The position numbers were made by a program, and so were the translations under genes. A DNA stretch of 10,055 bases from contig JAENRP010000060.1 in assembly GCA_024741835.1 (NCBI GenBank), positions 10,093 through 20,147 of the forward strand, read 5' to 3'. Shown piece after piece: positions 1 to 6,960 of this stretch. The number at the start of each line of letters is the position of its first letter. Within the stretch, counting starts at the first letter, position 1. Source of the DNA: Diplocarpon mali. Its lineage: Eukaryota > Ascomycota > Leotiomycetes > Helotiales > Drepanopezizaceae. The notes beneath the pieces are model-generated. The model was not told the DNA's origin, did not search any database, and saw only the letters and a program-made list of their open reading frames with translations.

Positions 1-53
1 AAGCCGCTCCATCCGTCGCCACGACCGTCTGCCACCAGCAGTTCGGTCAGAGA

Positions 54-653
54 TCACTGCATCCGCACCTTCCTCTCAACCTCCTCGTGGAAACCCGGCA
101 AAGCTCTCAACTCATCTCCCTTGAAGACGTCTTCCCAGCACACATCGCAGTCCATCCCCCTCAGGATATCCTCGTGGACGCCCTTCTCCATGCCCCCGCC
201 CAGCACAGCAGGCCTCCACCCGCCCTCCCGCGTGATCTTGAGCTCCATGCCGCGACGGATCGGCTCCGCGACACCGAACGTCCGGCGCAGGCCTTCCATC
301 TTCAGCGCCTCTTGCGTCTGCTCCCATTTCTTCAGCCGGCTCTCGAGCGGGTGCGCGGAGTCTGGGATGGATGAAGCGGAGGCGGACGTCGCGCAGAGGA
401 CCGAGGGGCCGACGCCCGCGCGCAGGGTGTCGTGGATCCCGGGGGCCGAGGGCGCGCCGGCGCTCTTGTGGCTGAGGTGGGAGTGGGTGGTGGAGTGGCC
501 AGCGGCCGGAGCGATTCTCATCGACTGTGAGGCGCGTTAGGAGGGGGGTGTGCGTGAGAGGCAGGTGAGGGAGCGAGAGAGGGAGCTGGGGAAGGATTTT
601 AGGGGATGATGTCGAAGGATGGGCTCGCTCAGTCGATGTCCCGAACTTACCAT
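54..653 (-). CDS. UMP1: Proteasome maturation factor UMP1/POMP, two exons
   Basis: UMP1 is a chaperone of 20S proteasome assembly. It sits inside half-proteasome precursors, coordinates their dimerisation and beta-subunit processing, and is then degraded as the first substrate (family knowledge). The model is complement(join(54..524,651..653)), 157 residues, close to the roughly 140-150 of known members. Seen: SAPGIHDTLR at about residues 27-36, then the conserved core HPLESRLKKWEQTQEALKME (59-78), RRTFGVAEPIRRGMELKI (81-98) and HEDILRGMDCDVCWEDVF (118-135). The first ATG of the long exon (519-521) would give MRIAP. However, a CTAAC branch motif and CACAG acceptor end right before TCG-ATG, and upstream an ATG (651-653) is followed immediately by a perfect GTAAGT donor, so the protein likely begins MSMRIAP. 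Residues 37-58 form a Ser/Ala-rich variable linker. The gene is divergent from the ABC gene at 871. Identity is near certain; the ATG-only exon is inferred. Confidence 0.93.
525..650 (-). other. Intron 1 of UMP1, directly after the start codon
   Basis: On the minus strand the donor is ATG|GTAAGT (donor G at 650). The branch-like CTAAC lies at 536-540, and the acceptor CCTCACAG ends at 525. The intron is 126 nt and phase 0. Removing it joins ATG to TCG ATG AGA. The splice signals are seen directly; use of the intron is inferred. Confidence 0.72.
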
Positions 654-870
654 GATGATTTCCGTCAAGCTGTATGATCTGATCTGATCCGAGGTGTGTT
701 GTGTGTGTTGGGGTAGGGCGTGGTGGTTGCGCGAGGTGCGGTTGAGAGAGAGAGTAGGCCCCAGGCACGCAGACGCGGACGTGGGAAGGCTCCCACTAGC
801 GCTGCTTGCAATCCTGGGGAACAGCCTCGCCTGTCGACTGCCCTCCCGTCGTCACACTCGAAGTCTTGCC
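654..870. promoter_or_regulatory. Divergent promoter interval between UMP1 and the ABC ATPase gene
   Basis: Only 217 bp separate the proposed UMP1 start codon from the first in-frame ATG of the ABC gene, so the two genes probably share a bidirectional promoter and both 5' leaders lie here. Visible features are a short TCTGATCTGATCTGATCC direct repeat near 676-690 and a GAGAGAGAGA run near 743-753. No clear TATA box was seen, and no proteasome control element (GGTGGCAAA) was found on either strand. Confidence 0.5.
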
Positions 871-2952
871 ATGAGAAGATCAGCAACACGAATCGACCAG
901 AAGTCAGTCTCCCGACGTCGTAACGGCACATGCAGCACTCCAGCGCCGATCATCCGCATTGCAAATGGTACATTCTATCGACGCCACCCAGATGCCCCCG
1001 GCGCCGCTACGAGCTCGAATCCACCCCTCTTCCCGAACCTCACTTTCGCCCTCCCTTCTTTTGCGTCGAAGCCCGAACACTGGTCGGTCATCGGCCCATC
1101 GTCTTCAGGGAAGACGACATTCCTCCAAATACTTCGAGGAGGACATCTCTGCGTCCCACCCACGGGCCGTTCATACCCCTACCTCCGGACCCCGGAAATC
1201 GCCTCCAAGGATCACCGACTCCGGAACCCCAGCGCGGCCATAGGACAGGTCGGTTTCGATGGCGAACAAGGTCTCGGGCAACCGGCGCTGCAGAGCGCAT
1301 ATTTGAGCGCGAGATATGAGTCGAGGAGGGAAGACACCGATGTGAGCCTGCTAGATTACCTGCACGGACACACGGAACCGAATCCCTCCGACGACGGCAA
1401 GAAAGTCGATACTGCTCTACTGGAGAGGGTAGTCAGGGACTTGAGATTGCAGGACTTGACCGATATCCCAGTCGCGAACCTGAGCAATGGGCAGACCAGG
1501 CGGGCGAGGATTGCTCGTGCGCTGCTCGGAGATCCAGAGGTCTTGTTGCTCGATGAGCCGTTCATGGGGCTGGATCCCCCGACGCTTCTGAGCTTGAGCC
1601 CGCTGCTGCACGGTTTGGCCGAGGCGAAGAGGCCCAGGCTGGTCTTGTCTCTCAGGCCTCAGGATCCGATTCCAGATTGGATCACCCATCTGGTGTATCT
1701 GAAGGACAGTTGTGAGGTCGCCTTTCAGGGCTTGAAGAGTGATGTGCAGGGAGAGTTGAAGGAGCTTGCGAAGAGGATGCAGGGACGAACGAATGTCGAT
1801 GCTGATGCGCCACTGCATTCCATGCATGAGGTTGGCCGAAGCCTTACGAAGGATGGGATTGTTGATATCCTGCACCCAGATTCTGGTCGGTGCAGAGACG
1901 CCTTTGGTGCCAATGCTGCATCTCCACGGCTGAGTAGGGATGGCTTTCCTCTGGATGATGTCGCCGAGCCAGTCATCGGAGAACCGCTTATTCAGATGGA
2001 AGGCGTTCGAGTTCGGTACGGGAGCAAGATCGTCCTCGGAAATTGGGAGCAAGCCGCCCCCAATGGCCGTCACATAACGCCACGGACTGGAGGGCTCTGG
2101 TGGGACGTCAGACGAGGCGAGAGGTGGGGGATTTTCGGTCCTAACGGATCGGGCAAGACGACGCTCCTGTCCCTCGTTTCTTCGGACCATCCGCAGACCT
2201 ACGCACTGCCCATCCGACTCTTTGGCAACTCGAGGATTCCAGAGCCTGGTCAGCGGGGCATCTCGATATTTGACCTGCAGGCGCGCATCGGTCACTCGAG
2301 TCCTGAAATCCATAGCCGGATTCCCAAATCACTGACTGTTCGCCAGGTTTTGGAGAATGCATGGGCTGATACCTTCCGAGGCGTCCCTCAGCTTGACGAG
2401 ACAGCGAAGGCAAAGACCGATGCCTGTCTGGGATGGTTCGAGCGTGATCTCCGCACAGATTCCAGCCCCCCCCGAGAGGAGAATAGCACCGAATGGGCGG
2501 ATCGACTGCTCTTCGGCGGCTTGCCGTTCTCGTCTCAGAGAGTTGCGCTGTTCCTACGCGCCATTATCAAGAGCCCAGATCTCGTCATCCTGGACGAGGC
2601 CTTCAGCGGGATGGACGACGGCTTACGGGACAGATGTCTCTTGTTCCTCGCCCACGGCGAGACGAAACAATTCTCGGCCCCGTCGCCCGACGACTCCGAA
2701 ACATACCCGGGGAACCAACGCCCGGCAATCGTCGAGTCAGAGGCCGCCAAACTCCAGCAGGTCAAGGTAGCCGGTATGAGCCGGGACCAAGCTCTGCTCT
2801 GCATCAGCCATGTCCGGGAGGAGATCCCTGGGAGCATCAGAGAGTGGATATGTCTCCCCGAGGCGAACACTGGGAAGCCTGCTCGGTTTGGGAGACTGGA
2901 TGGGCCGATTGAGGGGGATTACCGGAGGTGGAGTGAGATTTGGGGAGTCTAG
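871..2952 (+). CDS. Soluble twin-domain ABC ATPase, YDR061W/ModF-like
   Basis: This single-exon gene encodes 693 residues with two ABC nucleotide-binding domains in tandem and no hydrophobic membrane segments, so it is not a transporter by itself. NBD1: Walker A GPSSSGKT (75-82), Q-loop area IGQVGFDGEQ (124-133), signature LSNGQ (204-208), Walker B VLLLDEP (224-230). NBD2: Walker A GPNGSGKT (423-430), a Q-loop position reading IGHSSPEI (473-480), a degenerate signature GGLPFSSQR (549-557), Walker B LVILDEAF (571-578) and H-loop H647. The C-terminus YRRWSEIWG resembles that of the yeast YDR061W-type proteins, which are related to bacterial ModF and poorly characterised. ATG 871 is the first in-frame ATG; the open frame further upstream starts only at a GTG (694). 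The N-terminus (residues 1-20) is rich in Arg/Lys with one acidic residue, compatible with a mitochondrial presequence, but this is inference. The substrate or partner is unknown. Confidence 0.9.
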   Translation: MRRSATRIDQKSVSRRRNGTCSTPAPIIRIANGTFYRRHPDAPGAATSSNPPLFPNLTFALPSFASKPEHWSVIGPSSSGKTTFLQILRGGHLCVPPTGRSYPYLRTPEIASKDHRLRNPSAAIGQVGFDGEQGLGQPALQSAYLSARYESRREDTDVSLLDYLHGHTEPNPSDDGKKVDTALLERVVRDLRLQDLTDIPVANLSNGQTRRARIARALLGDPEVLLLDEPFMGLDPPTLLSLSPLLHGLAEAKRPRLVLSLRPQDPIPDWITHLVYLKDSCEVAFQGLKSDVQGELKELAKRMQGRTNVDADAPLHSMHEVGRSLTKDGIVDILHPDSGRCRDAFGANAASPRLSRDGFPLDDVAEPVIGEPLIQMEGVRVRYGSKIVLGNWEQAAPNGRHITPRTGGLWWDVRRGERWGIFGPNGSGKTTLLSLVSSDHPQTYALPIRLFGNSRIPEPGQRGISIFDLQARIGHSSPEIHSRIPKSLTVRQVLENAWADTFRGVPQLDETAKAKTDACLGWFERDLRTDSSPPREENSTEWADRLLFGGLPFSSQRVALFLRAIIKSPDLVILDEAFSGMDDGLRDRCLLFLAHGETKQFSAPSPDDSETYPGNQRPAIVESEAAKLQQVKVAGMSRDQALLCISHVREEIPGSIREWICLPEANTGKPARFGRLDGPIEGDYRRWSEIWGV

Positions 2953-3481
2953 ATATCCGCATAGCATCGTATGCGGCATGTATCTACGGTGAGTACATCT
3001 CGAGAGAAGTTGCTTGATGCTCGTTGGCATTCTGATACATGACTCTCCGAGTCGGAACGCATGACTAGAACCTGACCATTGACCAGGCGTGTTCTCACGT
3101 GCGTGCGAAGCTCCACCCCCACACGAGATAAAGCTTGCCAAGGCGGCTGCCGATCAACTCTGCTGTAAGCGAGCGGGACGGACATTAGTGGACTTCCCTG
3201 CCGTGCCTGAGGTACTCCTACCCGCCTTAGGTAATTCAGGTAGTACGGGAACACAGTACATATTGGACGACAACCTCGAGCCCAAGACAACTCTCATCAT
3301 CTGCAAATCCAACCCTCGCAGAATGCCTCGAGCTCCGCAGTTCCACGCGTGAGGCCGATCCTCTCCTATGGCCCTCGGAAACCAAGAGACCATCAATCGC
3401 CGGACGACGGCCGCGCCAGGACTGCTCTGCCATCCGCCGGGCGCAGTGGAAGACGCTGACCTCTCCCCTGGTTCTAGCGCG
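2953..3481. other. Intergenic region between the ABC and MFS genes
   Basis: This 529-bp stretch holds the ABC 3' end and the MFS promoter or leader. No protein gene is supported. It contains a good candidate intron (2989..3086), a CACGTG palindrome at 3096-3101 and an in-frame upstream ATG (3368) of the MFS reading frame. A single AGATAA hexamer lies at 3126-3131. Confidence 0.6.
2989..3086 (+). other. Candidate untranslated-region intron
   Basis: ACG|GTGAGTAC is a strong donor (GT at 2989-2990). CTGAC at 3072-3076 is a canonical fungal branch motif, and GACCAG ends the acceptor at 3086. The 98-nt size fits fungal introns. It could lie in the 5' leader of the MFS transcript or in the 3' UTR of the ABC transcript. 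Splicing would also extend a tiny ATG-initiated frame (from 2971) to 20 codons. Signals are seen; use is inferred. Confidence 0.4.
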
Positions 3482-5173
3482 ATGACGAGGCTCACGCCCG
3501 CCTCGGAATCCGAGGATTCTGAGCTGGAAGTGGCTGCGTACGAGGGCGAGTGTTACCGTCTGCAGCGAAGAGGGCGAGAGGTGAAGAAGGGCGGGCTGCG
3601 GGATGAGGGGGCAGAGGACGACGGCGGAGAGGACGACGGCGGAGAGGACGACGAGGAATCCGAGGCAGACCGGCGCAGGTCAAGCGCTTCCACGACTCAG
3701 TCCTCCCAGCGATATACCCCTGACGAGGAACGGGCGGTGGTGCGCAAGTTGGATCGCAAACTCGTGGTGTTCGTCGCGCTGCTGTACATGCTGAGTTTCT
3801 TGGACCGGTCTAGTATGTTTGCCTGGTCTTGTCGTCCACGCCGAGGGTTAAGGGAGCCAAGTCACTGACTGGGGCTAGATATCGGCAATGCCAGGATTGC
3901 CGGGCTGGACCTGGATCTTGACCTGGATTCTGCGAGGTATGAGTGGGTCATCACCGCTTTCTACCTCGCCTACATATGTTTCGAGTGGATGAGCGTGCTG
4001 TGGACAATCTTGCCCGCCCATATCTACGTGACTATCATTGTGCTCAGCTGGGGCGTTGTGGCTTCCCTGCAAGCCGTCGCTACATCGTTCGCCGGACTCG
4101 TGGTGCTGCGAACGCTGCTGGGGATTGGGGAAGCTGGTTTCACTGGCTTGCCCTTTTACCTGTCGTTCTTCTTCAGGCCGGAGGAGTTGGCGCTCCGCAC
4201 TGGTTTCTTCATCTCTGCGGCTCCCCTCGCCACCTCGTTCGCCAGTACCCTAGCCTGGGCCATCGTCAAAGTTGGGGAGCGCGGCCCAATCGCCCCCTGG
4301 CGCCTCCTATTCCTCCTGGAAGGCTTCCCGAGCGTCCTGGTCGCAGTCGTCGCCTGGCACCGCATCCCCGACGGCCCGAGTACGGCATCCTTCCTCACGT
4401 CGCGCGAGAAGAGAGTCGCCCGCCTTCGTCTCGGAAGCGACCGAGGTCTCGGCGGCGCCCCGGGCAAGCACGGCCTCCACGTCGGAGAAATGCTCTCCAC
4501 GCTGGTGGAGCCGACATCGTACCTGACAGCCCTCATGTTCTTCTTCACCAACATGGCCTTCAGCTCCATGCCCGTCTTCCTGCCAACCATCATCCACGAG
4601 ATGGGACACACGGTCCTCGTCTCTCAAGCGCTCTCCGCGCCTCCCTACCTGCTTTCCTTCCTCGGCGTGATCCTGACGGCGTATCTCTCTGATCGCCTCC
4701 GCACCAGGAGCCCCTTTGTGATCTTCCACGCGCTGCTCTCTGCCTCGGGCTACGCACTCATGGCAGGTGCCCGCCGCTGGGGCCTGGGCCCCTGGTGGCG
4801 CTACGCCGCCATCTACCCCGCGGCCGTCGGGTTCTTCAGCGTCATCACCATCATCCTGACCTGGGCCATCAACAACCAGGAATCGCGGACCAAGCAAGGC
4901 ACCGGCTTCGCGATGGTGCAGCTGATTGGCCAGTGCGGCCCCTTGATTGGCACGAGGCTGTACCCAGAAGAAGACGCGCCGGTGTACGTCAAGGGCATGA
5001 CGGTCTGCGCTGGCGCCATGCTTCTCGTTGCGCTGCTGAGTGCGGGGTTGCGGCTTCATCTGACGAGGTTGAATGACCGGGCCACGCGCGAGGATGGGCT
5101 GTCGGGGGAGGCTCGGGAGGAACTGGTGGGGAAGACGGGGACACGCCGGAGGCCCTTTATGTACATGCTGTGA
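3482..5173 (+). CDS. MFS transporter, allantoate/nicotinate-permease-like family
   Basis: The model is join(3482..3812,3879..5173), 541 residues, a normal length for a 12-helix major facilitator of the fungal anion:cation symporter group (Dal5/Tna1-like). These are plasma-membrane proton symporters for organic anions such as allantoate or nicotinate; the actual substrate here cannot be read. Seen: a cytosolic tail of about 90 residues, the family lead-in YTPDEERAVVRKLDRKL (78-94), helix 1 and FLDRSNIGNARIAG (106-119) across the intron, then FEWMSVLWTILPAHIYV, LRTLLGIGEAGFTGLPFYLS, APWRLLFLLEGFPSVLVA, NNQESRTKQGTG and a final hydrophobic segment near GAMLLVALLSAGL. The C-terminus ends FMYML. 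ATG 3482 is preferred to the in-frame ATG 3368 because it has a purine at -3 and begins the usual Ser/Glu-rich tail. The family call is firm; the substrate is unknown. Confidence 0.88.
3614..3657 (+). repeat. 15-bp tandem repeat encoding an EDDGG tract
   Basis: The unit GAGGACGACGGCGGA occurs at 3614-3628 and 3629-3643, with a diverged third copy at 3644-3657. It encodes an acidic Glu/Asp/Gly run in the cytosolic N-terminal tail of the MFS protein. The unit is a multiple of three, so copy-number change would keep the frame. Confidence 0.85.
3813..3878 (+). other. Intron of the MFS gene
   Basis: The donor is TCTA|GTATGT at 3813, the branch motif CTGAC is at 3865-3869, and the acceptor GGGCTAG ends at 3878. 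The intron is 66 nt and phase 1. Removal restores SNIGNAR, the expected conserved continuation after FLDR, while reading through gives a stop at 3866-3868. This is strongly supported. Confidence 0.93.
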
Positions 5174-5291
5174 CGCTTATGAATACACGGGTACCGGCTA
5201 TCGGGGTACGAGCCGAACACTCTGCTTGTCCTCGACGAGGCCGCTCTGTGCTCTAGTCCCGCGAACCGAGACCCGGAAAGGCTTGCAACGA

Positions 5292-5316
5292 AGAGAGAGA
5301 GAGAGAGAGAGAGAGA
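5292..5316. repeat. AG dinucleotide microsatellite
   Basis: An uninterrupted run of alternating A and G, about 12 units, about 120 bp after the MFS stop codon. It is probably in the 3' UTR of that gene. Confidence 0.95.
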
Positions 5317-5850
5317 ACAAACCCCCTTCCCGGCAGCCACACAACGGCAGCGCGCTTTTCGAGCGGTCCGACAGGCCCTGGATCCCGCGGCCCCACACTC
5401 TCTGCCTGACTCCATCGCTCCCCCTCGAGCCGTACGACCGTCGCCTCGCCCGTCGTGAGACCATCCCGTCACGACGAGAACGAACATCCTGTCTGGAGCA
5501 TAGCCTCGAGTCACTCGACGGCACCGGAAACCTTGCGGCAGGCAGAAGACCCCTCTGCGAAAACGCGGCGCGACCCAGTACGCGAAAGACCCCCCTGGGA
5601 GAGGGAAGTCTCGAGTAGGCCACGGCTTGATATTAGAGATGGAGGCTGTAAATGAGAGTATAGTGTGGCACTGGGTCCCTAGCAGTACAAAGAGTAGACT
5701 TCCCGTAGTACCCCGTGCCCATAAGTTGCCCCCCGGGGTACCAGGCGACGATTCTAGCAGGCCTGAAACTCTCACGCGCAAAAACTTTTCCTGTCCGGTT
5801 CTCTCTCTAGAGTCGGGCCCTGCCCAGGGAATACCGATCTTCTCTCGCAG

Positions 5851-5905
5851 CTCTCTCCCATCTCTCTCCCATCTCTCCCCCATCTCTCTCCCATCTCTCT
5901 CGCAC
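5851..5905. repeat. 11-bp minisatellite, five copies
   Basis: The unit CTCTCTCCCAT repeats at 5851, 5862, 5873 (one substitution), 5884 and 5895 (diverged, ending CTCTCTCGCAC). Because 11 is not a multiple of three, the repeat cycles through all frames, and none contains a stop. This helps create a misleadingly long open frame on the minus strand. Confidence 0.92.
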
Positions 5906-6254
5906 CCCACGTCGCCACCACACCGGCCAACAGGTATCAACACCCAGCCCCAGCGCCGTGATATGCCATGAGAGGTCCCGATCCAGGACGCCAAAGGGAG
6001 ACACCGTGATCCCGCAGTGCACGCAGACCCGCAACCCCGGGAATGGAGACCGACGAGCACGCCGACAGCTCCGGCCAGTAGCCCGCCACACTCCCACACC
6101 CACACCCACAGCACTAATCGTACAGGGTCTCCAGCGCCCCCCTCGGAAGCAAGGGTATCCTCCACAGCTCGAAATCGCCAGCGGATACGTAGAGATGGAC
6201 GGAATCTTGTATTCTCTCCGTAAATGGTCCTCCCGCGCGCAAATGCCGGATGAG

Positions 6255-6272
6255 AAAAAAAAAAAAAAAAAA
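6255..6272. repeat. 18-base homopolymer A tract
   Basis: Eighteen consecutive A residues on the plus strand, which is poly-T in the sense of the Medusa gene about 690 bp away. It is a nucleosome-disfavouring tract, or a slippage or assembly-error-prone site. It does not look like a retroposed poly(A) tail, since no coding or element sequence was recognised before it. Confidence 0.9.
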
Positions 6273-6960
6273 CATTAAGGGATATCTGATATGTCAAGAC
6301 GCAAGGCCGGAAAAACAACACATGGTAGCTTAGAGCGCAGAGAGGCAAAGAGACCCAGATAAAAGTACATGCGACACTCCGTGTAAAATGCACCCCACTC
6401 ACAGACAGAGAACGCCACCAGGACTCCTGACCCCCCGACCTGGACCGAGACCCAGCCCGACGAGGCCATGCTCCCACCACGCCCCGCCGGGAAACAAATG
6501 CGAGAGGATTGTGGAAAAGGGGATATCTAAAGTCTGCTGATAGCTGCGACGCGCGAGACAGAACGAGGTCAGTGCAGAGGGGAAAAAAAACAGGGAAGCG
6601 AGAGCGAAACACAGGTGCGGGCGACGAGGAGGGCCATGAGCTGCGCCAACTCGACGAAGAGGGTGTCCGGCAAGCGACGAATCAGAGGGCGGGGGCGGCT
6701 CGTCACGGAGCCCGACGTCAACAGCGGGAGGGGGGTGGGATGGATGCGAGGAGGTGGTGACCAGGTCAGTTTGCGACGGCCGATTCCCAGTCGCGAGATG
6801 GTGCGCAGACCAGAGCGAACATGTGAGAGGATACGAGATGGCGACCAGGGGGCCGGACGCGCTCCAGTGCGGCATCAGATGACCAGCGATCAGTGCCGGA
6901 CCCCCCCTCTCGGCGTGCGGCCTGGCCAATCAGGCTGCTGGCTGACAGCGCGCAGGCACC

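Larger units (their letters stand above)
5174..6960. other. Convergent intergenic region, no credible gene
   Basis: Between the stop codons of the MFS gene and the Medusa gene lie about 1.8 kb that should include both 3' UTRs. I see no protein with family motifs, no tRNA-like B box and no rRNA. Long open frames exist on both strands but their translations are low-complexity or random-looking. The region carries a GA microsatellite, an 11-bp minisatellite and an 18-base A run, listed separately. A non-coding transcript cannot be excluded. Confidence 0.65.

Noticed and set aside
112..768. 218-codon minus-strand frame over UMP1
   Set aside because: It is out of frame with the clearly conserved UMP1 sequence and is Pro/Arg/His-rich, as expected of a shadow frame in GC-rich coding DNA.
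694..870. N-terminal extension of 59 residues on the ABC protein
   Set aside because: It begins at GTG, not ATG. The segment overlaps the promoter interval and its composition is unlike the rest of the protein. The first in-frame ATG is at 871.
654..870. Rpn4-type proteasome control element upstream of UMP1
   Set aside because: GGTGGTTGC near 721 only partly resembles GGTGGCAAA, and the element is known mainly from yeasts.
1417..2313. 298-codon minus-strand frame inside the ABC gene
   Set aside because: It is antisense to conserved Walker and signature motifs, and its translation has no recognisable domain.
3126..3131. GATA-factor (AreA-type) site before the MFS gene
   Set aside because: A single AGATAA hexamer is expected by chance, and no cluster of GATA motifs was found in the interval.
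3943..4692. 249-codon plus-strand frame inside the MFS gene
   Set aside because: It is a shadow of the real MFS frame, and its translation is Arg/Pro/His-rich with no membrane segments.
4307..5059. 250-codon minus-strand frame inside the MFS gene
   Set aside because: It is antisense to conserved MFS segments, and its translation is a charged Gly/Glu/Arg-rich shadow.
5056..6612. 518-codon minus-strand open frame as a protein gene
   Set aside because: It starts at GTG, has no ATG in roughly its first half, runs through three kinds of simple repeat, shows no family motif and overlaps the end of the MFS gene on the other strand.
5174..6960. tRNA, rRNA, transposon or CRISPR sequence in the intergenic region
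   Set aside because: No A/B-box pair, terminal inverted repeats, transposase motif or spaced repeat array was visible. The repeats present are simple tandem repeats.
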